Below, piece by piece: positions 38,267 through 47,495 of a DNA stretch of 64,000 bases. The translations under genes and the position numbers were made by a program. The DNA is from Paenibacillus psychroresistens (GTDB lineage: Bacteria > Bacillota > Bacilli > Paenibacillales > NBRC-103111), in contig NZ_CP034235.1 in NCBI RefSeq assembly GCF_009728935.1, positions 6,275,501 to 6,339,500 of the forward strand, given 5' to 3'. The notes under the pieces are model-generated. The model made no database searches. It had not been told where the DNA came from and saw only the letters and a program-made list of their open reading frames with translations. How positions within the stretch are numbered: position 1 is the first letter of the stretch; the number at the start of each line of letters is the position of its first letter.

Positions 38267-39805
38267 CTACTCCCACTCAATTGTTGCAGGTGGTTTAGAG
38301 GTAATATCGTAGACAATGCGGTTTACATTCTCAACTTCGTTAACAATTCGATTCGAGATTTTCTCAAGTACATCATAAGGAATTCTTGCCCAATCTGCAG
38401 TCATGCCATCAATTGATGTGACAGCACGCAGCCCAACTGTATAGGAATACGTTCGAGCATCGCCCATAACGCCAACACTTTTCATATTCGGCAATGCCGT
38501 AAAATACTGCCAGATCTCACGATCAAGGCCTGCTTTTGCAATCTCGTCACGCAGAATTGCATCGGATTCACGAACAATTTTAAGTTTTTCTTCCGTCACT
38601 TCACCAAGTACACGAATCGCTAAGCCTGGACCTGGGAATGGCTGACGCCATACAATCGCATCCGGTAAGCCGCATTCCGCACCCACTATACGTACTTCGT
38701 CTTTAAACAAAGCTTTTAGCGGCTCTACTAGCTTAAACTTCATATCCTTAGGCAATCCGCCTACATTATGATGTGATTTGATCGTTTGCGCCGTAGCAGT
38801 ACCACTCTCTACAATGTCTGTATACAAAGTACCTTGTGCTAGGAATGTGAAATCATCGAATTGTGCAGACTCTTCCTCGAACACGCGGATAAATTCAGTA
38901 CCAATGATTTTTCGCTTTTGTTCAGGATCATCGATGCCAACTAATTTGCCCAAAAATCTCTCTTGAGCATCAATTTTGACAACCTTCATATCAAACTTGC
39001 CTACAAAGGTTTCCATAACGCTTTCGCCTTCATCTTTACGCAACAAACCGTGGTCGATGAACATACAGGTTAATTGTTTACCAATAGCTTTATGCAGCAG
39101 TATGGCAACAACAGAAGAATCTACACCACCACTTAATGCACAGAGTACCTTTTTATCGCCAACCTCTTCACGAATTTCACGGATTGTATCCTCGATGAAC
39201 GTTCCCATACTCCAGTTGCCATCACAATCACAAATGTTGTAAAGAAAGTTGCGAATGATCTCATTGCCAAATATGGAATGCCTGACCTCAGGGTGGAATT
39301 GAACCCCGAACATTTTTTTATCGAAATGGCTCATTCCAGCAATTGGGGCATGGTCCGTGCTTGCATCAGCCACGAAGCCTTCTGGCAATTCAGAAACCAT
39401 GTCTCCATGACTCATCCAGACTGTTTGCTTGCGGTCTAACCCATGAATCAGCAGATTATCTTCAGCAAAATCTACATCAGCTTTACCGTACTCACGCTTG
39501 CCAGCCCGCTCTACTTTCCCTTTAAGCTGGTGTGCCATTAACTGCATCCCATAACAAATCCCCAAGATAGGAATACCCAAATCATAGATTGCTGGATCCA
39601 CCTGTGGAGCTTTGTCTTCGTAAACGCTAGATGGGCCGCCTGAGAAAACAATTCCTTTGGGATTTAGTGCTGTTAATTTCTCTGCAGTAACATTATAAGG
39701 CAATAGTTCGCTGTAAACGCCTAGATCGCGAATACGTCTAGCAATCAATTGATTATATTGGCCTCCAAAATCCAAGACCACAATTATTTCATTTGGCTTC
39801 GTCAT
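38267..39805 (-). CDS. guaA: GMP synthase (glutamine-hydrolysing)
   Basis: GuaA aminates XMP to GMP using ATP and glutamine. The class I amidotransferase domain (residues 1-190) has the nucleophile Cys in [10 protein letters not shown] and the His/Glu pair in QFHPEV. The ATP-pyrophosphatase domain follows with [12 protein letters not shown]. The C-terminal dimerisation domain ends [11 protein letters not shown], a characteristic end. The length of 512 is standard. ATG at 39805 follows GGAGAGAATGTGACCC. The leader is only about 57 bases from the thrC stop and has no purine riboswitch, so it may be read through from thrC. Confidence 0.97.
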   Translation of the reverse strand: MTKPNEIIVVLDFGGQYNQLIARRIRDLGVYSELLPYNVTAEKLTALNPKGIVFSGGPSSVYEDKAPQVDPAIYDLGIPILGICYGMQLMAHQLKGKVERAGKREYGKADVDFAEDNLLIHGLDRKQTVWMSHGDMVSELPEGFVADASTDHAPIAGMSHFDKKMFGVQFHPEVRHSIFGNEIIRNFLYNICDCDGNWSMGTFIEDTIREIREEVGDKKVLCALSGGVDSSVVAILLHKAIGKQLTCMFIDHGLLRKDEGESVMETFVGKFDMKVVKIDAQERFLGKLVGIDDPEQKRKIIGTEFIRVFEEESAQFDDFTFLAQGTLYTDIVESGTATAQTIKSHHNVGGLPKDMKFKLVEPLKALFKDEVRIVGAECGLPDAIVWRQPFPGPGLAIRVLGEVTEEKLKIVRESDAILRDEIAKAGLDREIWQYFTALPNMKSVGVMGDARTYSYTVGLRAVTSIDGMTADWARIPYDVLEKISNRIVNEVENVNRIVYDITSKPPATIEWE

Positions 39806-39862
39806 GGGTCACATTCTCTCCTCGGTCGTTTCCTTGATAATATTTAGTAATTATATAGAACC

Positions 39863-41047
39863 TCAATTATCATAGTCAAGGAAAGATGCGAAATCCTTCA
39901 AAATATGACCCGTAAGAACACACAAAGCTGTCTCATCTGGATCAATGATCAAACTGGCAGTCAATTTCCTTAACCCAGCAACCGTTGCCGCAGATGCCGG
40001 CTCACATCCTATTCCACTTCGATCTATCAGCTGCTTTGCTGCTAGAATTTCCTCATCTGTTACACTCACCGTTACTCCTTTGGTTTGGCTCAACATTGCT
40101 TGAGCCTTGCGCCAGCTAGGTAGGTTGCCAATATTCATTGCTGAAGCTATCGTTTGTGGCTGCAGCTCGGGGATTAGTGTTGGATGGTTGCCTTCGATCA
40201 TCCGATGAAATGGACTCGCCCCCTCTGCTTGAACAACAGCTACTTTCGGCAAATGATCAATAAATCCAAGCATGTACAAATCATTCAAGCCTTTGCCCAG
40301 TGAAACGGCATTGCTTAATGCACCACCGGGTACAATAATCCAATCAGGAATCTTCCAGTTTAAAGATTGTGCTGCTTCATAAATCATGCTTTTCTGTCCT
40401 TCAATTCGCCAGGGATTGATTGAATTGCATACATAAAGACCTAACTCTTCATAATTCTGCTCCAGAAAACGGATTCCATCGTCATACGTCCCTGCAATCC
40501 GGATAATTTCAGCTCCATAAGCTAGAGTTTGCTTGATTTTATTCTCCGACACCTGACGCTCCGGTACATAAACATAAGCTTTACAACCAGCCAATGCGGC
40601 ATACATGGCCAAAGAGGAAGATGTGTTTCCTGTAGATGAGCAAGCAAGCTTCTGTTTTCCTAAGGAACGTGCATGTGAAACGGCTACTGTCATCCCATTA
40701 TCCTTAAATGAACCGCTGGGATTCTCACTTTGCGCCTTTAGCCATACTTGACGAACCCCTGTGTAAGCCTGGAGCGACTCTGAAGCATACAAGCCCGTAT
40801 TGCCTTCATATTTGGTCGTTACAAAGGCTTCAGGCAGTTCAGGGTAAATCAGCTCTTTGTAGCGCCATACGCCACTAGCGTGCATACTCATGCGTTGTGA
40901 AAGCCGCTCAGCGAACATTCGGCGCAATTTCTCACTATCCACCGCTTTAAAATCATGAACCACCTGAAATAAACCGCCACAATGACATTGATATTGAAAA
41001 GATTTATCGGAGTAATCACTCTTACATTCAAAACAAATCAGCTTCAT
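39863..41047 (-). CDS. thrC: Threonine synthase
   Basis: This PLP enzyme converts O-phosphohomoserine to threonine. The 394-residue chain begins with a four-cysteine ribbon (CFECKS; CHCGG), then ENPSGSFKDNGM with the PLP Lys, a substrate loop STGNTSSSLAMYAA and GCEPASAATVAG near the C-terminus. ATG at 41047 follows GGGGATGCTACTT; a longer frame to 41113 has no site. It stands apart from hom-thrB, as an extra or orphan copy, next to a divergent LysR regulator. Threonine-synthase-like enzymes with other phospho-substrates exist, so the substrate is likely but not certain. Confidence 0.87.
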   Translation of the reverse strand: MKLICFECKSDYSDKSFQYQCHCGGLFQVVHDFKAVDSEKLRRMFAERLSQRMSMHASGVWRYKELIYPELPEAFVTTKYEGNTGLYASESLQAYTGVRQVWLKAQSENPSGSFKDNGMTVAVSHARSLGKQKLACSSTGNTSSSLAMYAALAGCKAYVYVPERQVSENKIKQTLAYGAEIIRIAGTYDDGIRFLEQNYEELGLYVCNSINPWRIEGQKSMIYEAAQSLNWKIPDWIIVPGGALSNAVSLGKGLNDLYMLGFIDHLPKVAVVQAEGASPFHRMIEGNHPTLIPELQPQTIASAMNIGNLPSWRKAQAMLSQTKGVTVSVTDEEILAAKQLIDRSGIGCEPASAATVAGLRKLTASLIIDPDETALCVLTGHILKDFASFLDYDN

Positions 41048-41178
41048 AAGTAGCATCCCCATTCTTATCGTTGCAATGTGTGCATCGTTAGCTTTAGAAT
41101 AAGACATAACCATTCATAAGAATAATATTTATTTTTACCTAATACATAAATTATATTGATGAATAGGAGGAACAAGGA

Positions 41179-42081
41179 GTGAATCTTCACGCCTTAAAGA
41201 TATTCGCTAAAGTCGCCTTGCACGGCAGCGTAACCCAAGCAGCAGATGAGCTGCGAATCAGTCAACCGGCCGTAACTGCCCAAATTCGAAATTTGGAAAA
41301 AGAGCTAAACACCAAACTCATCTCTCCCAAAGGCAGAGGCATTATCTTAACCTCCTCTGGTGAAATTTTAGCTAAGGATGCTATTCGCCTATTTGCCTTG
41401 GAAAGTGAAATCGAAGCGCGGATGAAAGCATACAACTTAGGTCATTTAGGTAGTCTCCAGATTGTTTCAACCTATCTCCCTGCCAACTATCTGCTTCCAT
41501 TGTGGCTCTCACAATTCAAACAATTGCATGCTCTAATCGATTGCACACTAACAACAAAAAACTCCACAGATGCTATGGAGTCCTTGCTTCATTATGAGGC
41601 AGAGCTTGCTGTAATTGGTGGAGGAGCTGTCAATCACCCACTAATCCATAGTGAGCTTTTGTTCGAGGATCCGCTTTGGTTTGTCGTGCCTACTAAACAT
41701 CCTTATGCAGATCAGGCCGTCGCCTTGGACCAAATGATGAATGAGCCATTTATTCTAAGAGAAGAGGGAAGCTCATCTCGAGATAAATTATTTGCTTTAT
41801 GCAAAATTCAGAATGCTCCTCCTCCACGAATTGGGCTGCAGTTTAATGGCTTGTCCGAATCCATTAGAGCAGTTATCGGTGGTTATGGGGCTATCTTCGT
41901 ATCAGCCTTGGAAGTCAGAGAATATATAGAACGCGGTGAATTAGCCAGAGTTTATGTACAGGATGTCAATTTAGTCAATCCCATCTCACTCTGCAGAAGA
42001 GCTAAGGAAGAGCTAAGTCCGGCAGCAGCGAAGTTCCGTCAAGCAGTACTGCAGTTACACCAAGCAGACTTGCACCAATAG
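41179..42081 (+). CDS. LysR-family transcriptional regulator
   Basis: The 300-residue protein has an N-terminal winged helix-turn-helix (LKIFAKVALHGSVTQAADELRISQPAVTAQIRNLEKELN) and a periplasmic-binding-like effector domain (residues 90-290). The start is GTG at 41179 with AGGAGG eight bases upstream. It is divergent from thrC, with 131 bases between the starts, the usual place of an autoregulating LysR protein. It may control thrC in response to a threonine-pathway metabolite. Its last 80 bases overlap the 3' end of the opposing deacetylase gene. Confidence 0.92.
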   Translation: MNLHALKIFAKVALHGSVTQAADELRISQPAVTAQIRNLEKELNTKLISPKGRGIILTSSGEILAKDAIRLFALESEIEARMKAYNLGHLGSLQIVSTYLPANYLLPLWLSQFKQLHALIDCTLTTKNSTDAMESLLHYEAELAVIGGGAVNHPLIHSELLFEDPLWFVVPTKHPYADQAVALDQMMNEPFILREEGSSSRDKLFALCKIQNAPPPRIGLQFNGLSESIRAVIGGYGAIFVSALEVREYIERGELARVYVQDVNLVNPISLCRRAKEELSPAAAKFRQAVLQLHQADLHQ

Positions 42082-42997
42082 GCAATATTACAGGTCGTTT
42101 CAGACGCTGCAAGATATCCTGTTTAACCCGTTCTTCTTGCTCGATGAACTGTTCATAGCTGTAGGGAGATTTTGGTTTATTGGGAGAAAGCGGCGCTTGG
42201 ACAGGTTTTACCGTCGTCGTCAACGGAGCAAATGCATAACCCAGTTTCTTAAAATATGCGATAATTTCTGGAAGAGCTTGAACCGTTTGACCATGCCCTG
42301 TACCATCATGCATCAGTAATATTACCTCATGATTCAAGGTGCTCCCCTTGATTTTTGCCACGATTTCATCAGCAGGTACATTCGCACGCGAAGAATCAGA
42401 GCTATCCATATTCCAATCCATCATCGTATAACCCGCTTCATCCATATCATAGTAATAGAAGGCATCAAAATGCGTATAGGTTCCTCCAGGCGCCCTGACA
42501 AGCTCTGGTTTAATTCCACATATCGAATAAAGAATTTTTTCGGTTTGCTGAATTTGCCGCCAAAACTCTAAGAGGTTCCTATTATAGAGTTGCTTATAAA
42601 CATGATTATAAGTGTGATTTCCAATCGTATGACCTGCAATAAAAACCTGTTTAACAAGCTCTGGATGCTCTTCAGCCATTTTTCCAACCATAAAGAAAGT
42701 TGCCTTAATCTTGTCCTTTTTTAAAATTTCCAATACCTTAGGTGTCTGGATACTGGGTCCATCGTCAAAGGTTAAATAAACCGTTGGCTGCGTTGGCTTT
42801 GTATATGTTTTCTTTTCTTGATTGGCAGGGTAAATTCTTTTTCCGAGCATTAATTGCTCATAAAGCTCAGAAGATAAATCACTAGACTTTGCATAAATTG
42901 CAGAAATTCCATGTATATTTAGGTAAAATTGACACAATAATAGAAGTAACAGCACTATTAGTACTCTTACAGTAAAAGTGAATAAGCGAGTAAACAT
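42002..42997 (-). CDS. Polysaccharide deacetylase (NodB domain)
   Basis: The N-terminal hydrophobic stretch (VLIVLLLLLLCQF, residues 12-24) acts as signal or membrane anchor. The NodB domain has YLTFDDGPSIQTP (motif 1), GNHTYNHVY (motif 2, metal His pair), RAPGG (motif 3) and LLMHDG (motif 5), so it should be active on N-acetylated wall glycans outside the cell. ATG at 42997 follows GGAGGTAAGATTGTTA. The last 27 codons overlap the LysR gene on the other strand, an unusually long convergent overlap. The C-terminal tail ends in a hydrophobic segment (PVILPIGASLLGVTAVLL). Confidence 0.87.
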   Translation of the reverse strand: MFTRLFTFTVRVLIVLLLLLLCQFYLNIHGISAIYAKSSDLSSELYEQLMLGKRIYPANQEKKTYTKPTQPTVYLTFDDGPSIQTPKVLEILKKDKIKATFFMVGKMAEEHPELVKQVFIAGHTIGNHTYNHVYKQLYNRNLLEFWRQIQQTEKILYSICGIKPELVRAPGGTYTHFDAFYYYDMDEAGYTMMDWNMDSSDSSRANVPADEIVAKIKGSTLNHEVILLMHDGTGHGQTVQALPEIIAYFKKLGYAFAPLTTTVKPVQAPLSPNKPKSPYSYEQFIEQEERVKQDILQRLKRPVILPIGASLLGVTAVLLDGTSLLPDLALP

Positions 42998-43254
42998 TAA
43001 CAATCTTACCTCCGTCGGCTCTTCAGTTCCTTCTTCCATAAATTATATGTTTACATAGAGTCAATTATGACTATTATTGACTTTGTCAGCATAAACATAT
43101 ATGTTAAGGGGTAGTATTTAAAAATGATAAAATTATCGACACAAAAAAGAGTCATTTACTACAGTAAAAAAGTGCAACCAATGCTTGGCTATCCACGTAG
43201 ATTAAACTTACGAAGCAAGTTCAGACTCAAAACTTAGATTTTGCTTACGCAGCC

Positions 43255-43274
43255 AGCTTTGCCTCGGTAAAGCT
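43255..43274 (+). promoter_or_regulatory. Leader hairpin next to the desaturase ribosome site
   Basis: AGCTTTGCC pairs with GGTAAAGCT (one G.T pair) with a very short loop; the AGGAGG of the desaturase gene starts four bases after it. Preceding bases (ACTTACGAAGCAAGT at about 43207-43221) can form another small hairpin. Such a structured leader could make translation temperature-sensitive. Confidence 0.35.
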
Positions 43275-43287
43275 CTTAGGAGGAAAC

Positions 43288-44199
43288 ATGCTTCCAGAAC
43301 ACTATCAACTTAATATTTTTGATCACAAATTAGAGCCTTACCTAACAGAGTTATATAGACAGCATAAGGAACGTGCGGCCAATATTGACTGGAGCTACCA
43401 TGAGTTCATCCCTTGGGAACTTGGTAAAAGCTTTATTGAGTTGCCTTGGTCGATAGACCAAAGGACACTTCCACCTGCCATTTATACGGCTGTTGAAACT
43501 TCGCTTTTAACGGAAGTAAATCTACCTTTCTTCTATCATCACTTAGCTACAACCTTCAAAGGATCTTTAAAAGTACTTCAGGATTTCGTTCACACCTGGG
43601 TTTCGGAAGAAGACCAACATTCATCACTATTGGAAACCTATCTTATAATAACACGAAATGCAGATCCGCATGCACTTCATTTACTGCGCAAGGAAGTTGT
43701 AGAAGGCGGGTATGCACCTGACTTTGATACTGCTATTGAGACGATGGTTTATACCACAGTTCAAGAATTAGCTACTCTAGTATTTTATAATAATGTGGCC
43801 ATTGCTTGTAAAGATCACGATAAAATGTTAGCTAGCTTACTACGACGCATTGCTAAGGATGAGTCCTTGCATTTTGCTTTTTACCGCGATGCTGTTAAAG
43901 GTTATTTAGCTGTTGATCATAACTTTATTTACTATATTCACAAAGCAATGACTAATTTTGCAATGCCAGGTGTTAGCATGCCGCAATTTAAAGACCGCAT
44001 GGAAGTAATCGCGAAAGATGCCAATTACGGTCCCGTCTCTTACTTCAATCAGGTATTCGAGCATTTGATCATCTTCTGGGGCATTGAAAAACTGCAGCCT
44101 AGCCGACCAGATGCTGAAAAAGCAAAGGTTGATTTGATGACCTATTACCATAAGCTTAAACGTATTTCAGAACGGATGGCTGCTAAGGGCAGTCATTGA
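43288..44199 (+). CDS. Acyl-ACP desaturase, soluble di-iron type
   Basis: The 303-residue protein has the ferritin-like di-iron ligands of plant and actinobacterial acyl-ACP desaturases: an upstream Glu (TEVNLPFFYHHL), EEDQH (first ExxH motif), a Glu in VQELATL and DESLH (second ExxH motif). It would place a double bond in the acyl chain bound to ACP, using O2 and a ferredoxin-like donor. Most Bacillota desaturate with the membrane enzyme Des, so the soluble type is worth noting. A membrane lipid with a double bond is also the substrate the CFA-like operon at 23-28 kb would need. ATG at 43288 follows AGGAGGAAAC. Confidence 0.9.
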   Translation: MLPEHYQLNIFDHKLEPYLTELYRQHKERAANIDWSYHEFIPWELGKSFIELPWSIDQRTLPPAIYTAVETSLLTEVNLPFFYHHLATTFKGSLKVLQDFVHTWVSEEDQHSSLLETYLIITRNADPHALHLLRKEVVEGGYAPDFDTAIETMVYTTVQELATLVFYNNVAIACKDHDKMLASLLRRIAKDESLHFAFYRDAVKGYLAVDHNFIYYIHKAMTNFAMPGVSMPQFKDRMEVIAKDANYGPVSYFNQVFEHLIIFWGIEKLQPSRPDAEKAKVDLMTYYHKLKRISERMAAKGSH

Positions 44200-44214
44200 G
44201 TTTTAAATAATAAT

Positions 44215-44251
44215 AAAAAGACCAGAAGCAGATAACGCTTCTGGTCTTTTT
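44215..44251. terminator. Bidirectional terminator between desaturase and peroxiredoxin
   Basis: GACCAGAAGC pairs perfectly with GCTTCTGGTC; A-runs on the left and T-runs on the right let it serve both convergent genes. Confidence 0.9.
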
Positions 44252-44273
44252 ATTGCGATATCGGCTACTTAAA

Positions 44274-44738
44274 TTACTTCCCTCTTACAGTCCCCAAAAC
44301 AGCTTCTACATGCCCTTTAACGCGAATGTTTCGCCATTCCTTAACTAGAATCCCTTTTTTATCGATTAGAAAAGTCGATCTGACAATCCCCATATATTCA
44401 ACGCCGTACAATTTTTTAAGCAGCCAAACCTCATACAACTCACATACAGCATGATCTTCGTCCGCCAGCAGCATAAAAGGCAGGTTGTACTTATCGATAA
44501 AACGATGATGCTGTTTCACGGGATCCATACTGACTCCGAGAATTACAGTATTATTGTCAGTAAACTCTGTTATTTTATCACGAAAATCACAGGCTTGATT
44601 AATACAGGCTGTTGTCAAATCCTTAGGATAGAAATAGAGGATAACGTTTTTTCCTTTAAAATCTGATAATTTTACAATCTCCCCATTTGTAGCCGCTAGC
44701 TTAAAATTCGGTGCTTTTTTGCCAATTTCTAAAGTCAT
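44274..44738 (-). CDS. bcp: Thiol peroxidase/peroxiredoxin, BCP type
   Basis: The 154-residue thioredoxin-fold protein reduces peroxides. The peroxidatic loop reads YPKDLTTACINQACDFRD, so both the peroxidatic Cys and the Cys five residues later are present, but the usual Pro-Gly before the first Cys is Thr-Ala. FLIDKKGILVKEW and VEAVLG near the end are normal. ATG at 44738 follows GAGAGGGAAATCACA. It converges on the desaturase gene across a shared terminator. The altered loop may lower activity. Confidence 0.85.
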   Translation of the reverse strand: MTLEIGKKAPNFKLAATNGEIVKLSDFKGKNVILYFYPKDLTTACINQACDFRDKITEFTDNNTVILGVSMDPVKQHHRFIDKYNLPFMLLADEDHAVCELYEVWLLKKLYGVEYMGIVRSTFLIDKKGILVKEWRNIRVKGHVEAVLGTVRGK

Positions 44739-44768
44739 TGTGATTTCCCTCTCTGCTTGCCATTTAAT

Positions 44769-45557
44769 CTATGAGCCTGCTCCACGGTATCTTTTTACAC
44801 CAAAGTTCCAGAATAGTAATGCGGCTGTAAAGAACAACACACCAATAAGCGGAGTAATGAAGGCAAAACCTGCCCAATTATCTGCATCCAAGAAATAAGC
44901 AGCCGGATAAAAGCCAACGAAAGCAAATGGCAATATCCAGGTTAATAAAATTTGAATAGCTCTGTTGTAAATTTTCACGGGATATCTGCCATAATTCTGA
45001 ATATTGTAAACAAGCGGCAAAATACCCGTCTGCGCATCCACAAAGAAGGAAATAGCCGTTAGAATGATATAAACGCCAGCATAGACGAGTACTGATCCTA
45101 ATAGGAATAAAAGAAATACGAATATGTCGAGCACATGGAAAGGCAGTCCAATCTGCGCCCAAGCAATGCCCATGATAATTGCGCCAACCAACGAGCCTAC
45201 TAAGGAGGCAGGATCCATATTTTCAAGGATAAGCTGGACCAGGTTGTGTGCAGGACGTGTAAGTACACGATCCATTTCGCCTTTTACAATGTATTTATCT
45301 GCGAATCCCCAAAGATTGAAAAAGCATGTAAATACACCGTAAGGAATCATAAAGTAACCATAAATAAACAAAATTTGCGCCTCGGACCACCCAGCTAAGG
45401 ATTGCGTATGCAAGAAAACAACCAGAATAAAAAACAAGTTCATCCCTTGAAAAAGCAAATCTGAGATGATCTCAAGCCATAGATCGGCACGATAAGTCAG
45501 CTTCGTTTTCATATAATTTTTGGAGTAATCTAGAAATAAGGATCCATAGAATAACAT
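44769..45557 (-). CDS. ABC-2 family permease (third gene of exporter)
   Basis: A 262-residue membrane protein with six hydrophobic segments and the cytoplasmic signature VKGEMDRVLTRPAHNL of the ABC2_membrane_6 (DUF990) family. Two unequal permeases with one ATPase is the usual arrangement of that family. ATG at 45557 lies 4 bases after the upstream permease stop. The substrate is unknown; relatives are called antibiotic or daunorubicin-type exporters without proof. Confidence 0.85.
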   Translation of the reverse strand: MLFYGSLFLDYSKNYMKTKLTYRADLWLEIISDLLFQGMNLFFILVVFLHTQSLAGWSEAQILFIYGYFMIPYGVFTCFFNLWGFADKYIVKGEMDRVLTRPAHNLVQLILENMDPASLVGSLVGAIIMGIAWAQIGLPFHVLDIFVFLLFLLGSVLVYAGVYIILTAISFFVDAQTGILPLVYNIQNYGRYPVKIYNRAIQILLTWILPFAFVGFYPAAYFLDADNWAGFAFITPLIGVLFFTAALLFWNFGVKRYRGAGS

Positions 45558-45560
45558 GCC

Positions 45561-46355
45561 TTAACCTCCCTGCACAAACAAGCGATGACGCGCACGGCGC
45601 CAAATTAAATAAATCGGCAAAATCAGAACGAGAAACCAAGCAATTTGCACAGCAAATACCTGTTGGATTGCCGAGCCTGCTACTTTTCCAGTGAAAACCG
45701 CACTGGGTAAATATGAGATGGCTTGAAAGGGCAGCCAGTGTAAAATCCGCTCAGCCCACAACGGAAAAAAAGCAATGGGTACGATTAGCCCTGAAAACAA
45801 ATCGACAGCAACCCGCTTCATCCGCATCAAACCTTCATTATTTTCCACGAAGAACGCAAACAATCCGGTTAAAATGTTAATTTGTGAGTTAATCAAGTAA
45901 CTGAATAGCAGCATGGCGAAAAAAATCAACCAAATGACAGGATCCTTGGGCAGCTGCACCGGCAGTATAAAGCAAACAATAATCATTCCAGGTGTTGAAA
46001 ATAGGATCAATCGAAAAAGTCCCTCACCCATGCCTTGGAATATTTTGACTAGAAGATATTTATATGGTCGAATAAATTGGATTGCTACACTGCCGTCTTT
46101 GATTTCACGAGCAATCTCACTGTCCAGATTGTTGAAATAAAACGCACGTGCCATCCATGAAACGGCTACATAAGTGGTCATTTGACCCATATCCATGCCC
46201 ATTAAACTGCCATTTCCTGCATAAATCGCTTTCCACAAAAAGTATTGCGCTCCTATATTAACGATGTAAATCACAATTCCACTATAATAATTCATCCGAT
46301 AAGCTAACATCATCAGAAAACGCATACGGATCATTTCCAAATAAGCACCCATCAT
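45561..46355 (-). CDS. ABC-2 family permease (second gene of exporter)
   Basis: A 264-residue membrane protein with six hydrophobic segments and REIKDGSVAIQFIRPYKYLL, the equivalent of the neighbour's VKGEMDRVLTRP. Its start overlaps the stop of the ATPase gene by 4 bases, and its stop is 4 bases before the next permease, so all three are translated together. Together with the neighbour it would form the heterodimeric channel. Confidence 0.85.
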   Translation of the reverse strand: MMGAYLEMIRMRFLMMLAYRMNYYSGIVIYIVNIGAQYFLWKAIYAGNGSLMGMDMGQMTTYVAVSWMARAFYFNNLDSEIAREIKDGSVAIQFIRPYKYLLVKIFQGMGEGLFRLILFSTPGMIIVCFILPVQLPKDPVIWLIFFAMLLFSYLINSQINILTGLFAFFVENNEGLMRMKRVAVDLFSGLIVPIAFFPLWAERILHWLPFQAISYLPSAVFTGKVAGSAIQQVFAVQIAWFLVLILPIYLIWRRARHRLFVQGG

Positions 46356-47371
46356 AGCTCTATCTTTCCTTTTGCCGAACCTGATTTATAGATTTCACGC
46401 ACAATGTCATCGGTGTTGGTTTCAATGATTTTGACATCGTGGATAGGCATTACACCAACGACTCTGCTCAATACCTCCGAGAGATTAGCCTGCTCCGTTG
46501 GCACCCAGACTTTGGCCACATATTCATTTTCTTGTGACCACGCTACCTCTAGCCCAGCAGTTAAAGCCTGTAAAGCAAAAAGTTCCTGTCCCGAGGTAAA
46601 TTGGAAAACAATTTCCTTGCCCTTACCCCAACGATTTTTCAGTTCTTCTAGTCCACCGTCATAAATAACTTTTCCATCATCCAACATGATTACTCGTGAG
46701 CAAAGCGCCTCAATATCCTGTAAATCATGGGTAGTGAGTAAAATCGTTGTTTCATAACGTTGGTTCATCGATTTAAGAAACTCACGAATTTCGGTTTTTA
46801 CGACAATATCCAGACCAATGGTCGGCTCGTCCAAGAAGACTATAGCCGGATTATGAAGTAACGAGGCAGCTAGCTCACAGCGCATCCGCTGTCCCAGACT
46901 AAGCTTTCTTACTGGCCGATTAAGTAAATCTGCCAATTGCAGACGCTGCACCAGCTCATCTAGACGTGATTTATAATCCGCTTCACTAACTCGATAAACC
47001 TTCCGCAGCAGCTGAAAGGACTCAATTACACCAATATCCCACCATAATTGACTGCGTTGGCCAAATACTACACCAATTCCACGAACGAATTTTTCTCTTT
47101 CTTTATAAGGCACAAAGCCATTCACATGAATTTCTCCCGAAGTGGGCACAAGAATCCCTGTGAGCATCTTGATTGTTGTCGATTTACCTGCGCCATTCTC
47201 GCCGATGTAGCCACAAATCTCACCTTTTGGAATCTGAAAGCTAATATCATCTACAGCAGTAATTTCATTATATTCCCGGCGAAAAAGATCTTTTAGTGCC
47301 CCCTTAACTCCTTCTCGGTTGCGTTGTGCTTTGAATTGTTTAGTAAGGTTTTTGACATCTATTGCCAGCAT
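46352..47371 (-). CDS. ABC transporter ATP-binding protein (first gene of exporter)
   Basis: The 339-residue subunit has Walker A GENGAGKSTT, the family-specific GVVFGQRSQLWWDI (Q-loop region), signature LSLGQRMR, Walker B IVFLDEPTIGLD and switch TTHDL. The GQRSQLWWD segment is typical of ABC ATPases paired with ABC2_membrane_6 permeases. ATG at 47371 has GGAGG 12 bases upstream. It is divergent from the LCP gene, with 125 bases between starts. Confidence 0.92.
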   Translation of the reverse strand: MLAIDVKNLTKQFKAQRNREGVKGALKDLFRREYNEITAVDDISFQIPKGEICGYIGENGAGKSTTIKMLTGILVPTSGEIHVNGFVPYKEREKFVRGIGVVFGQRSQLWWDIGVIESFQLLRKVYRVSEADYKSRLDELVQRLQLADLLNRPVRKLSLGQRMRCELAASLLHNPAIVFLDEPTIGLDIVVKTEIREFLKSMNQRYETTILLTTHDLQDIEALCSRVIMLDDGKVIYDGGLEELKNRWGKGKEIVFQFTSGQELFALQALTAGLEVAWSQENEYVAKVWVPTEQANLSEVLSRVVGVMPIHDVKIIETNTDDIVREIYKSGSAKGKIEL

Positions 47372-47495
47372 TGTATTTCGAGTCCTCCGTTCGACTTGCA
47401 TATCTGAAGTTGGGCATTCTATAATGAAAGAATATACAAATCATACATCAACCCTTAGCAAAGGAAAAGGTTTGAATCGTAAAGGTAGGGACATC

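Noticed and set aside
39806-39862. Purine riboswitch before guaA
   Set aside because: The gap to thrC is only 57 bases and holds none of the conserved helices.
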